64,000 bases of DNA from Voacanga thouarsii (taxonomy: Eukaryota; Streptophyta; Magnoliopsida; Gentianales; Apocynaceae), in NCBI GenBank assembly GCA_026120185.1, contig JANUWF010001659.1:5084001-5148000 (forward strand), read 5' to 3'. Both the position numbers and the translations under genes were made by a program. The notes beneath the pieces are model-generated. The model was not told where the DNA came from. It did no database searches and saw only the letters and a list, made by a program, of their open reading frames with translations. Shown here in pieces: positions 48,805 to 61,330 of the stretch (within the stretch, counting starts at the first letter, position 1; each line of letters starts with the position of its first letter).

Positions 48805-50370
48805 ACCTTGCCTCCCTCTTCCTCCTAATCATGCTTGTTAATAGCCTTCAAGTGAGTACTCATCCTACCTTTCTCCTTAATTCTTATTCATTGGAGAAGT
48901 AGTATTCAATTCATCCTTCATCATACAACCAGGAATGTTTTGTTGAACTTGGCCCTTTCTTTAGCCTACAATTAAGAATTGGCCTCGGTGAACTTGCAAG
49001 CTCATTACATCTCTCTTATTGCATCAATATCACCTTATATAGTTCTCATCATCTCTTAACGGGAAATAAAAGCTGGCCGAGTATCAAATGGTTTTTCTAG
49101 TGCCATTGTTTGGGGATATCAAAGAGGTTTTTCCTACAAAATTTGGCTTGAAAAAGGAAATAGAGGTTGTTTAAAACAATCACTTATGTATATCGATTCA
49201 GAAAGAGATTACTAAATTACTCGTAACTTTCTTTTGACTTTTGTTTTAATGAGTTGTTCTTCTTATGGTTTTCTCAATTGTCAAATTATAAGCCTTCTTC
49301 CGTAAAAATTTTTCCAAAATACCTAGAAATTACTCCAACTAAACAAGTCAATTAATCCTCCAAGGAAAATAATTGGTGGTCTTAGATAGAAGTCAGCAAT
49401 CAATAGATTGGCAACAAAGGATAAGAAATCAAGTAATAATTCAATGAATTGGAGAGTTCAACAGTATTAATTAACACGTAGAAAGTTTAAAAGAGGTAAT
49501 TTAATTAAGGATTAGACATAGTAAAAAATTAATCAAAGAAACATAACATTCTAGGACAAGGAACATGATAATCATAGATATCAATGAAAAAAAGCAATGT
49601 GATGATTAACTAAGGTAGGTCAACGGAACATGTTCAACAATGAAGCATAAACAATGGAACATGTGTACAAGAATATTGATCACCACAATAGCCATGCCAC
49701 AACTTGCAATATTCATCAAACATGTGGTGTTCTCATAATTTATTACTGAAACTTTCTTAGATTTTTCAAGCTTTTAAGCCACAATTGTTCAAATTCACAT
49801 AATAATTCCAACACCCCTAAACATCTAATCATAATAGGTGAATTCGAATATGTAACTTTCAAAAGATCTCAAAGTTGTGGCAACCTTTTTAGAAGTTAAT
49901 TCATAGTTCCAAGATTACTCTATTTTTGCAACAATTTGTGTGGCTCTTTTCTTATACCCCAAGTTTTGAATCTGCCCAAGGTTCATTTACAATCTAATAC
50001 GTGGGTCAAATTGTTATGGAAATCTAAAAGAAATTGTATCACAAAAATAGAGATCTATTAAGATAACTTGTTGAAGAAGCAACCACTTAAATTCTAAGTT
50101 TAGAACTCTAGGAAAACTTTGCTAGCCATTAAAAACCTATTAACATGTCTTTTTTAGCCCTAACACTTGGGATAAATCATGGGAGTTAAAGAGGAAAATA
50201 AATTGTAGCATAATCAAGCAAGAGAAAACATAATAGCAAATCAGTCATCAACTTCACGACAGTACGCACGCCTGCTTCCAACTTTTCCTTGCTACTTCAG
50301 GTAGCAATCAAATGGCACTATTAGGGTTGAACTAAGTGGTGCTACCTTCTCTTGGCAGCAGCAGGTGTGA
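48805..50370 (-). other. 3' internal, non-coding region of an Athila-like element
   Basis: There is no domain-bearing ORF. The position beside the LTR edge, the purine-rich minus-strand start GAGGAAGAGGGAGGCAAGGT and the AT-rich composition fit the dark 3' part of an Athila/LARD element whose 3' LTR would be 46982-48804. Confidence 0.35.
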
Positions 50371-50559
50371 TACCCCGATCGCGCATGAGATTTTGATGAT
50401 AAGTCTTAATGTTATATAATAATGGGCCTAGATACTCATTGTCTACCTGATTTATCCATTTTGATCTAGCTAGGATGGCATCCAAGTAGTTGGCTGTGGA
50501 TGTTTCCAGGTCCATAGTTGCATTCCAGGCCTAAAGTCATGGGGAGTGAGATTTGGTAT
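50371..50559. other. unassigned spacer
   Basis: It begins tgataccccgatcgcgc, which could be an LTR start. Nothing else is recognisable in these 190 bp. Confidence 0.3.
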
Positions 50560-51413
50560 TGTATACCCAGGTACCTACATACCAAAGAAAATGGTAGAAA
50601 TGCAACCTCGTCTAAAAGACCAAGGATCTTTATAACTAAGTAAATGATAAACTAACGTAGAAATAAATGAAAATCTTGTTACATAGGAAAACATGGTAGT
50701 TCCCAAAATGGATCACTTAATTCAAATAAAATATGGTAGTTCCTAAAACAAAAACAAAAATAAGAAACTAAACGCAACGATCTTCTAATAGTGATCGACC
50801 TTGTCAAAGCTGGTACATCCTAAAATATAACATCAAAAGGGGTGTGAACAATACATCCCTATATGTCTTCTTTGTGCTCTTGATTAAACCAAAAGAGATT
50901 TCATGCATGCACTTCGAAATCATTTATTAAAAGTTGATTGCAAGTCAAACATATTTGAAAATCAATAATGAGTGGTATTTTTTACTTGCATGCCAGAGAT
51001 CATGAACAAAAAAATTATAAAAAAATCCACTTAGATAAATGGGCAATGAAACCTTATATCAAAACCTTACCATGAAACCCTACATCATGACATACTGTGA
51101 AACCCTGCATTACAATGTAGTGGGTGTACAAATCACTGGATAAGATACTTCTCCATCTCTTACTCCAACTTATCAGATGGCCGTCTAGGAATAACAACCC
51201 ACTTGAACAAAAGTGCTAGCTTGAACTAGCCTGACTAACTAGAACTATCACCTTTTTCGGATAGAGCTCATTTCTCACGGGTAGTCTCCTCCTAAGAGAC
51301 TTACCCTATCTTTCAAAGATTAGTCTTAGTGGCCTGAGTATTCAACATTTCAATGTATTGTTCAAGATCCAATCTCAATATAAGCACTTTCAGACATGTT
51401 GGTCATACAGTTA
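50560..51413 (-). repeat. diverged Tekay-like LTR fragment (same family as A/B)
   Basis: It starts TGTATACCCAGGTACC and tracks the first ~850 bp of the A/B LTRs in order: ggatctttataacta, gtgatcgacctt, tactgagagacttaccct-like, caaagattag, gagtattcaac. It is cut by element H at about 51414. The five bases before it are ggtat, as for element B. Confidence 0.6.
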
Positions 51414-52907
51414 TGCGACGTACGGCTTCGCATGCATTGGAAATTGTATAAACAATCCACAAAAATCAAACTTTAAATTAAAATGCCAATCACTGAAACT
51501 ACACAATAGGGCATATATACCCATCGCATAGTATAGGGAATAACAAGTATTGATTCCACAGGAATTTAGCAATTGCCACTACTTTGCTCTAATCTCATTA
51601 TTTCTCTAAAATGAATAAAGAGACAAACTAAATAACACTAACTACACTAAGCTACAATAATAGAGAAATTATCAAACTCACACAAGATTGGCCATGAGAA
51701 AATCAACGAAAGAGAAGAGAGTACATGATAGGTACCCAAGTAGGATCCCCCAAAATTATACAAGTGCCTAACCTAATCCAAGATAATCAAATCCCAACTC
51801 TAATATCGAAGAGGTCAGAAAGCGAAGCCCATTCTCTCTCGAGTTATGGGTTCCTTGTTCTTGAGCCAATTATAGGGTTTCTCTACCTTCCCAATTGAGC
51901 CCAAGAACATTAAGCACAACCCCCAATTATTCGAAAGAACCCAACACCCTTATCTTTAAATGATATCAAATTCCTAATAATTACCAAGTTCTAACACCCT
52001 AAACTCTCTCTCAAGTTAATCAAAAGAAAATGCACATTGAACCCATTAGATATAACTCGACTCCTAACCTCATCTCTCAAAATCATCAGGAGAGAGTTAC
52101 CAAAATAACAAATCAAATACAATAAAATCGAATAGTCACATATTAGGCAAAGGGATTCAATAAATCAAAGAAGGTATTCAACAAAAGAATAAAACTTGGG
52201 TTCATCCTTTTAGATACAATAAAAGGCAAATAAAGTTCTTCATCAAGTAAAAATACAAAAAGAGAAAGAAAGAAAACTCATAGATAAGCTTGGGTTCTTC
52301 TTCTTCCACAAATCTCCTTGAATGATTCTCTGATCTCTTCAAAAATCTTATATTCTTGGTGTTTCTTTAAGATCTCTAAGGGATCTCTTAGTTGCTAGCC
52401 AACCAAGGATGTATTCTAGGGTTTATGATAGTGTATTTGTAGTGAACAATGGAGAAAGAAAGAAAAAAAATGCAGAAAAATTCAAAGATGCGCATTTCTA
52501 CCCATGTGGGCGATTGGTTTTTCTAGAACTAAGGAGGCCCAGGCACTTCCTTGGGCTGCCTAGCACTGTTCACTTCGGTTCACATGAACAGTACTGGTAC
52601 TGTTCACTCATGTTTTCATGAATAGTATTGGGTACTATTAAATTTTTTTTAATAGAAATTTTTATCCTAGGCGGCCTAAAGAAGTTCCAATTCCCTAGGC
52701 CGCCGCTTTTTGTGTAGCATCTTCATTTTTCTTCCATTTTTTCTACTATTTTTCTTCATTTCTTCACTATCATCTTTAATTGTTCTTTGCTATATTTCCT
52801 ACAAAAACAAGATGACGATAGTGTGGTGAGTGGTGATTTCACTAAGGATTTACTGTAATTAAAGCACACAAATACTCGAAAAATATGTATGCGATGAGTC
52901 CTCATCA
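51414..52907 (-). repeat. left (3') LTR of element H, Athila/LARD-like
   Basis: It aligns at 51440-51830 with 55780-56140 (shared tttaaattaaaatgccaatc and ccactttgctctaatctcat). It ends at CTCATCA, followed by the minus-strand polypurine stretch at 52908-52925. It carries strong hairpins at 52585-52606 and 52670-52704. Confidence 0.7.
52585..52606. repeat. perfect inverted repeat in the H LTR
   Basis: Arms TGAACAGTAC and GTACTGTTCA are separated by two bases. A second inverted pair, GGCGGCCTA (52670-52678) and TAGGCCGCC (52696-52704), lies just beyond. Confidence 0.9.
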
Positions 52908-55718
52908 CACACCCCTATACTTAAATCTTTGCTTATCCTCAAGTAAACCACACTTATTCATAAACAAAGAATTGAATAATGTACAAATTAAACATCCTAT
53001 ATTTACTCACAAGTCAAGTATTGTACAACTCAAGAGAAATACATTATTTCATAAGGACCAAGAATAATTAATTTACAAATAAGATAAAAATATTCTACAT
53101 AGCATTTTAGGTGAATAATCAAGACAACTTACCACATATGCAACAGGGTCAGAATGGCAAAGAGATTATTTCACCCTCTATCTTAGAATTCATCTCAACA
53201 CTAATCTATCCAAGTTAATCCCATGTATTCTCATATATTAGCCTAGACACAACCATGAACCTTAAAGTGAAATTAAACAAGCTTATAACAATTAAATGTG
53301 ATTCACTCAATATCTCGAATCAAGAATTTCAAACAAAGTGATTTATATGAGATAGGATCCAACAACTCACTCAAGTCTCGTGGCTATCCCAAGTACATAT
53401 ATTACATATGCTACATTACAATACAACAAGACTATACTCTTTGATATAACAATACCACAATAAATTTCAATTTGAATTAGAAAAGTAGGAGCCTCTCATT
53501 TTTCATCATTTTTCTTTTTATAAAGAGATTGCATTTGAAGTGATTTTACTTGAATGGTCTTTTTGTATCCCTTGTATTTTTTGATTTTTGCTTTTCTTTC
53601 TTTTTCTTGTTCTTGCTTTTTATTTTCTCTGGTTTACATCACACTTCATTTTTTGTCATAGGACATGCATTTTTGCATCCTAGACCCTTTAGAGCCTTTT
53701 TTTCTCCTCACTTTGGTGCATTTAGCAGCCTACCTCTTGCACCTATTTACTTTTTTTATTGAAAAATACAATAAAATATAGGAAAATTTCTATAATACAA
53801 CATACAACCCAATTGAATGAACGAATGAATAAATAGGAAATAGAAATAAGTCTACAACCCACACTCTCTCTTACATCACTAAGTTTTCACCCATTCTCAA
53901 AGAATTAAGCTTCACAACATTTTTAGAATCATAAACAATATTAACTCACTTATCCAAACATAGTCCATGTCATGCCCAATATACAAGTGTGCATAAAAAT
54001 AATCTCCTAAACAAGTGTTATGTAGAAAATCCAAGTAAAAAGATAAACAATAACTCCACTAAATTAACACATATCAACACATGTACCCAAAAGTCCTAAG
54101 AATTAACCTAACAATGAGAAGAAAAAAAATTGAAAAAAATTTATCCCAAAAATGAACACAAGGATTTCAATAACAAATTTAAGAAAATACCCAAAATAAT
54201 CAATACAAAATTGCATTTGAGAATATTACTCAACCCCTCCCCCACACATAAATGGGTCAATGTCCTCATTGTCCAAAATATATAATACAAACATATTTAC
54301 AATATACAAAATAACAAAAATAAGGAGTAGAAGGGTTAGAATACTCCCCAATTATCTTCAAGCTTATTATCTCCCAGAATATTGTTGATGCGCGAATTTG
54401 ATGAAGAGAGTGATGCTTCCATTATCCACAAGAAAATTAAATACTACAAAACAAAAATACAAGTAAAAATTATAACAAAACAAACAACCCAAGGAATTAT
54501 GAGAAAATAAAATAAACAAGGCAAAATAAAGATGTATAAGAAGAAATATGTATATCCTATGAATAAACTTTCCCCGAAAACGAATAATCAGTCAGTGAAG
54601 TACTATAAAGAATCATATTTATCAAAATCCTTACAATAAGGCTAGTTTCAAGTATAATAGCTAAACTAATACAATACCAAAACCTATATTATTACCAAAT
54701 ATAATATACACTAGTAATGACCAACAACAATACAACAAAACAATTGCCCATGCTAATACACCATCATCAATGGATAACCTATGGATACAACAAAGTACTA
54801 AAATACTAAGCACTAGTACTAGTATACAACATTTAACACCCTATAAACTAAGTGAATTACTAGGAAAAATGAAGGATCGTGGAGTTAGTGGGCTTATTGA
54901 GAAGAAACTCAAAAGAAGATTGTCACAACAAATCTACCTATCCAAGAACACTACCACCTCTACATAGTAAAATAAAATCTCCCAAATAATCAAACAAGAC
55001 ATCAACACAACAAAAACTTTTATACAAAAGATTCTCAAAAACATAAGAAAAATAATCTCCCATAAAAAATCAACACGACACCACCTCTATAAACCAACTA
55101 ACTTCTCAATTTATTTATAACTACTACAATCAAAATTCAACCTCCAATACATATATATAGTACAACAACGACAACCAAATCACCAAAATAATGCTTTCAT
55201 CCTCCAAACAACCCCCAAATCCTTAAAACTCCAACACACATACAAAATAATGAAACCAACCACATTGTACAACAATTAATCACAAATAACTATTATACAA
55301 TAAGATTTCCTCAACAACACATTCATATCCACTTACAACAACATTTTCATCCTAAGAATACTAACACAATAACCATTGAAAAATTCCCTAATATACAAAT
55401 GCAAAAATTAAATCTCAAGAATCTACTATACATACTATTTTTCAATATTGTACATAAAACACAATATAAACAATAAAAAATATTAATAATACAAAAAACA
55501 TAATGATACAACATTTTAGAACCCAATACAATTTTTTGATCTAAAAAACTAAAAATAAAGAATTAAAACAACATACAAACAACATATAAAAAGGAAAAGA
55601 AGGCTATATACAAGTAATGGTTAGTAATATGCACAAATAGAAAAGAAAATAATTACATGGTAGTTACAACTATATACATAGCTAAATCAACAATACTCAA
55701 GGGTTTCATGATATTGCC
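52908..55718 (-). other. internal region of element H, non-coding
   Basis: 2.8 kb between LTR and PBS with no gag or pol domain, as in LARD-type non-autonomous elements. A purine-rich minus-strand stretch (52908-52925) adjoins the left LTR. The ORFs at 53550 and 54770 have no recognisable domain. The part 54961-55560, just inside the PBS, has about 20 G in 600 bases on the plus strand. Confidence 0.55.
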
Positions 55719-55719
55719 A

Positions 55720-55738
55720 ATCCCCAGCAACGGTGCCA
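55720..55738 (-). promoter_or_regulatory. primer-binding site of element H (Asp tRNA type)
   Basis: The minus strand reads TGGCACCGTTGCTGGGGAT, two transitions from the Asp-tRNA complement TGGCGCCGTTGCCGGGGAT. It fixes the orientation of H as minus. Confidence 0.85.
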
Positions 55739-55744
55739 AAAACT

Positions 55745-56140
55745 TGATGTGCAATTTCGTGCGCATTAGAAATAGTATAAACAATCCACAAAAATCAAGC
55801 TTTAAATTAAAATGCCAATCACTAAAACCACACAATAGGGAAAAGTATACCTATTGTGTAGTATAAGGAATAGCAAGTATCGATTCTATGGAAACATAGC
55901 AATTACCGCCACTTTGCTCTAATCTCATTGTCTAGCCAAAATGAATAAAGAGATAAACCAAACAAAACCAACTATACTAAGTTACTACAATAGAGAAATC
56001 ATCGAACATATGATTGGCCATGAGAAAATCAATAAAAGAGAAGAGAGTGAATGATATGTACCCAAGTAGAATCCCCCAAAATTTGCTAAGTGCCCAACAC
56101 AATCCAGGACAATCAAATCCCAATTCCAATATCATAGAAG
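55745..56140 (-). repeat. right (5') LTR of element H, truncated
   Basis: It begins TGATGTGCAATTTCG six bases after the PBS and matches 51414-51815. It stops matching at about 56140, where a CACTACAACAAA sequence begins; the remaining ~1.1 kb of the LTR is absent from the window. Confidence 0.7.
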
Positions 56141-56142
56141 CA

Positions 56143-56175
56143 CTACAACAAATTTGACAATTAGTGACGAATTGC
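56143..56175 (+). repeat. possible CACTA-type terminal sequence
   Basis: CACTACAACAAATTTGACAA with tagtgacgaatt just inside resembles the ends of plant CACTA transposons. The matching opposite end was not found in the window, so this may be a fragment or chance. Confidence 0.35.
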
Positions 56176-56199
56176 TGAATGATGTATATCAGAATATCC

Positions 56200-57742
56200 C
56201 AGAAAGTATTTTATAGCTTGCCAAAAATCATCAATTTTAAATCCATCCCTTAATTAAGTTTTAATTAAAAAATTAATCCCAAAATACGCATGTGGGCAAG
56301 TATACTCATCGCATATATAGTACAGGGAATTAACAAGTATCGACCCTCAAAGAAACAAGTACACACTAATCACTTTTGTTTCATTATTTAACTGACCCAA
56401 ATAAAGTGAGAAAAGAATAAAAAGAAAAATTAAAGAAACATATACAACTAAAGATATAGATTTATACAATTTAGATAAGTACCCTATAAAACATGACAAT
56501 GACCTACTTAACAACTCTCTCAATTCATCATTATCTTGACATTATGAAGGAATATAAAGTAAAGTTCAATCGTTTCCCAAGTCATGAATTCACTTATAAA
56601 GACTCCACTTCTTTCCCAATCTATAGAATCACTACCCTTTGATTAAATTAGCATATTTCCCAATCAAGCCAACATAACCAACCGATGCAATAAACACACT
56701 TCTTTATCGATATGAAATTAGCCAATAACCCTATACTCTAGGCAAAATTACCTAACGTTTTATTCTTAAGTTCTTTGATCTTAACTTTGTTTCTCAATTC
56801 CATTAAGATCTAAAAAATATGTAGCATTGATTAAATTAAGCTTAATCTAACTTCATTTCCCAAGTCAATTAGACATAAACATAATTCCGTCAACTTAAGA
56901 AATCAAGTAATCAAACACCAAAAATAAGAGAAAAATGATCAAGTAGTTAAATTGATGCATAAATCATGAATCCCAAAATACTCTCAAATTATAATGAAAA
57001 CATTGAATTCATCATTGCTAAAGAAAAAGAAAATAAAGTGAAAAGAAAACCCTCATAAATAAGCCTCTTTTTTTTTTCCTTGAAGGCTCCCTTTGAATAA
57101 TCCTCCTTGGCTTGGGTGAATTCCTCATTCAGTGAGAAAATAAGAATTTCTGCTATTTAATTCACCTCTTTTTGTTGTATATATCAAACCCTTGCATTCT
57201 CTTATGCTTTTATAGGCCTCTTGGATGCCTATTTTGTGGTTGAGGAAGTCTTGGCCGAGTAGGAAAAAGAAAATACCAAAATCCTTGGATAAGGCCTAAT
57301 TTTGCGTAAAGAATTTCTGCCTCCAGAACCTTCCTAGCACTTAGTTCCCTTCAACCTACCAAGCACCAGGTACACTCTGTTCTTCCTCTGTTTTGCTCTA
57401 TTTTTGGCTATCTTTTCTTTAGCAAGAAGACTGGACCCAGTGCCAGGTACACTTGCCAAACCTGCACCAGGTCTGTTCTGGAAAAATTCCAGAAGCTCAC
57501 TCAATCTCTGCTACTGAATAGAATGGACCCGATGCCTGGTCCACTGCTAGGCCTGGCACTAGGTGTATTCTGGTTATGTGCACTTTTTGCTCGATTTTTA
57601 CTTAAATCTGCACATATTTGACACAAACACCTTTTACAAGCAACATGTCAAATATGAAGGAATATGCCTAGTTATTACAATAAATGTATCTTAAAACAAC
57701 CACCAATAACTAGGAAAATAATGATGATTTTAACCCCTATCA
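56200..57742 (-). repeat. Athila-like LTR fragment or solo LTR (I)
   Basis: It contains the Athila LTR signature gggcaagtatactcatcgca and tagtacagggaattaacaag, and ends TTTAACCCCTATCA like element G (48804). The left edge is unclear. At 57300-57560 there is a block of repeats around accaggtacactctgttc and ggcctggcactagg. No PBS adjoins it. Confidence 0.5.
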
Positions 57743-59358
57743 AGTCTATGGGTCATTGAAAAATGGTTGAGAAGTTGTTTCCATGTAGGTCTGTTTTGGC
57801 ATTAGATTTTTCTGCAATCAAGATTTTGATTCAACAATTTAGATTGTTGTTTAAATTGTGATGTAGATTACATTTTGTTGTTAATATTGATTAACAATAC
57901 TTGATATCAAAATTGTTTTGAACGGTCTGAAAATCTAGTCGTTATTCATGAAAAATTTGTAGAAAAATTTAGGGAAGAAAATGAATAGTGGTATTTTCTA
58001 CCTCTAGAGCATACTTGGCGTCGGGTACGTTCGACCTACCTGGCGCTAGGTACATTCTGTTCTTCCCCTGTATGTGCCTCCAGAGCAAACCTAGCACCGG
58101 GTACCATCTACCCACCTGGCGCCAAGTGCACTCTGTTCTAGCACTGTTTATAAAAAAATAAAGTTTTTTTTTATCTTTTCTAATTTTGAGAATAGGTTCT
58201 AATAATAATTAAAATTTATTTGAAACCTATGATTTTGGATAAAAATATTTTTAAAATTGCATGTAAGACCCATAATTTTCTAAACAATTGATTTCGGCCC
58301 AAAACTTTCCAAAATTCTAATTTTGGATGATTGTGCATTGGATGTTTTATGTTGTATTTTAAGCACATTTTATTGGCATGACAGATGGTTATGGACTAAG
58401 ACCAAACTTATCTGTTCATGCATCTTTATTGTTTTGTTTTAATTAAATAGGGCATGCGCGTCCTGCCTTATCTCAAATTCTTTTGTAACTCTCTTCCCAT
58501 CTAACTCCCCTCGAATGTAACTCAAGGTTTCTTTCTTTACGAAATTATGTAATTAGTTTATATAGGTTAGATTGAGACAGAATTTTATTTACAAGATTTT
58601 GAAGACGATAATCAAAACGAAGTAAGATGGTAAGACATTCTACTTAAATCATGCATGAACACATAGGATTGACCATACTAATGTCCTTGATGGCTCGAGG
58701 AACTTAATTTAGAGAGTCTATTGCCATGCCACGTATTTGTTTATTACCATGTTTATCAATTTTATGCTGCTTATTGATAAATTGTATGCATGCCAAATGA
58801 TGAGACAACTAAAAGGAATAAAATCCTCAAACAATATTAAATCTAATGCCTTCTATTAATATAGTAAGAACGATAGCTCTTTTTCAAGACTAGGTTATTG
58901 GGCATACCCAAGCCTACTTAACTTTGAGTATGTTCAAGCTATGGAATTTAATTCATATTTAATGGGTTGGGTTTAACTAATTTCTTTATCCCGATTGGGC
59001 TAACCCAAGCATAAAGAACATTAGAGGCAAGATTTGGATACTATTAAATACTTTAATGATTAAAAGATGTTAATCGCCTAATGACACAGTAGTTACATTT
59101 GATGTAATTGGCATTGGATACCTACTACTGAACTTAAGAGTGGCTTATTGGGCTAACCCAATGTCATTCTTAAGGAATTTAGATACTAGTCTACTAGGAA
59201 AGGTTCCAATGAGCTTTTCTGAGTCAATAGTGGGGGCTATTTATTTGAGTAAAATAGTGGAATAAAAAATGTGTTTAATTAAAAACCTAATTACTTGTAT
59301 ATCATAAGCATATACATATTCTAATTACTCTATTTTTTACATCTAGGTCACTTGCATC
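57743..59358 (+). other. leader region before copia gag
   Basis: 1.6 kb without a domain-bearing ORF. The stretch 58490-58540 (ctcccctcgaatgtaactca and following) looks like a conserved copia leader; this is from general resemblance and was not tested. Repeats of the ctggcgccaagtgcactctg type lie at 58010-58145. Confidence 0.4.
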
Positions 59359-60300
59359 ATGTCGACAAACCTAAACCTACGTAGCATCTTGGAAACAAAT
59401 AAGCTCACTGAATCAAACTATTTGGGCTGGCATAAAAGCTTGAGAATCGATCTCAAGTCAAAAAAGTTGCTCTACATGCTAGATGCTCCTATTCTGCCAC
59501 TTGCAGCCCAAGATGCTCCTGCTGATGAGTATGTTGTCCACAAGAAGCACAAGGAGGAGAGTGACACTGTATCATGTATTATGCTGGCGTCAATAACTCC
59601 TGAGTTATAAAAATAACCTAAGTATATGGATGCTCAAGCCATTATTTTCTATCTTAAAGTGCTTTTTGATAAACAAGCTAGAAATTGAGAGATATGAGAT
59701 CTCTAAGCAATTTTTCCATTCTAAGATGGTTGAGGGTGCTTCAGTGGCTATTTATGGGCTGCAAATGTTGGGCTATATTTAGAAGCTTAGGTCTCTTGGT
59801 TTCATAATGGATCATGATTTAAGTGTTGACTTAATTCTACAATTACCAAGTAGTTTCTCACAATTTTTGATTAACTACCAGATGAACAATATTAAGACTG
59901 CAATACCTAAGCTTATCAATTTGCTTAAGACTGTTAAATCATCCATGAAGAAGGATGATAAGGAAATCTTGCTAGTAGGTTCTTCGTCTTTTAAAAAAAA
60001 GGTTCCTAAGAAGAAGAAGAAAATCTTACCAAGCTTGATGGAGGTGTGAAGAAGAAGAAAGTAGCCACTAAAGGCCTATGTCATTATTGTGGCAAGATGG
60101 ACCATTGGATGTACAACTGCAAAGCCTACTTGGAGACCGCGATGGAAAAGAAGGAGAAGGAGAAGCTTGCAAGCACTTCTACTTCTACTCCTGGTATGTT
60201 TATGATTGAGGTGAATACTGCCTTTAGGAATGAGATATGGGTATTGGATACCGGTTGTGGATGTCATTTATGAAACAATTTTCAGGGACTAAAGAGTAGT
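59359..60300 (+). pseudogene. copia gag and protease (broken)
   Basis: The plus strand starts MSTNLNLRSILETNKLTESN with YLGWHKSLRIDLKSKKLLYM, the copia gag (retrotran_gag_2/UBN2-type) N terminus, followed by SDTVSCIMLASITPEL. Two stops at 59608-59616 and a frame change near 59685 come next, then ISKQFFHSKMVEGASVAIYG, MDHDLSVDLILQLPSSFSQF (59807 on) and a Lys-rich stretch. The nucleocapsid knuckle CHYCGKMDHWMYNC (near 60080-60120) is intact, and the protease site WVLDTGCGCHL (60238-60270) keeps the D-T-G triad before a TGA. Gag would form the particle. Dead because of at least three stops and two frame shifts. Confidence 0.88.
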
Positions 60301-61330
60301 AGAAGGCTAGAAAAAGGCAGTGTAGACCTATGAGCTGCAAATAGAACAAAGGTTGCTGCATTAGTTGTCTGAACGTATCATCTTAATCTACAATCTGGAT
60401 TAATTTTAGAACTTCAAAACTATTATTTTGTACCCATTTTATTGAAAACTTTATCTCATTACTTGTTTAGACTTATTTGGATTTCATTTAAATTTTAAGA
60501 ATAAATGTTATTCTTTTTCATTAAATGATATCCATTATGGTTCTGTAACTTTGGATAATGATTTATATGTTGTAGACATGAATAATCTAATTCTTAATAT
60601 AAATGTAAAGAAATAAAGAAAAGATAACTTAATCCCATCTTACTTATGGCATTGTCGTTTAAGCCATGTAAATGAAAAACGTGTGTGTAAGTTATACAAG
60701 TTGGATGGCTTGGGGTCATTTGGTTATGAATTATATAACACATGTGAATCTTGTTTACTTGGTAAAATGGCTAAAACTCCATTTTCTAAAAAAGGAAAAA
60801 GCACTAAAGTGTTATTAGAACTAAAACATATAGATGTATGTGGCCTGATGTATATACAAGCAAGAGGAAATTATCACAACTTTATAACCTTTATCAATAA
60901 CTATTCATGATATGGGTATTTGTATTTAATGAAATACAAGAAGTCTGAAGCATTTCACAAGTTCAAAAACTTCAATAATGAAGTAGAGAAATAACTTGGC
61001 AAGAGTATTAAAACTCTTAGATTCGATCGAGGAGATGAATACTTAAGCCAAGAGTTTCTAAGTTTTCTTAGAGATAATGGGATATTATCTCAATGGACTC
61101 CACCACATACATCTCAACATAGTGGTGTATCTAAGAGAATGAATTGAACCCTTCTGGACATGGTACGGACGATAACGACTTTTGTAGAGTTACCAAAATC
61201 ATTTTGGGAATAAGCATTGGAGACTGCTGTGTATATATTAAATAGAGTTCCGCTAAAAATGGTTGATACCACTCTTTATAAGTTGTTCTTTAATAAGAGA
61301 ACAAAGTTATCTCATTTAAGGATTTGGGTC
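60301..61330 (+). pseudogene. copia GAG-pre-integrase and integrase (broken)
   Basis: LWHCRLSHVNEKRVCKLYKL and CESCLLGKMAKTPFSKKGKS (60645-60800) form the H-H-C-C zinc-binding region. The catalytic core follows: LKHIDVCGLM (first Asp), YHNFITFINNYS (TGA after), and IKTLRFDRGDEYLSQEF with the second Asp changed context (RFDRGDE for RSDRGGE). Then comes QHSGVSKRMN, where the usual GVxERxN Glu is Lys, so the third catalytic acid is lost. Further stops are at about 60991, 61144 and 61211. ILNRVPLKMVDTT closes the region. Confidence 0.85.

Noticed and set aside
53550..54967. Short ORFs in element H (70 and 65 codons) as possible genes
   Set aside because: One is a Phe-rich translation of a T-rich tract, the other has no domain or homologue that I recognise; both sit in non-coding LARD-like sequence.
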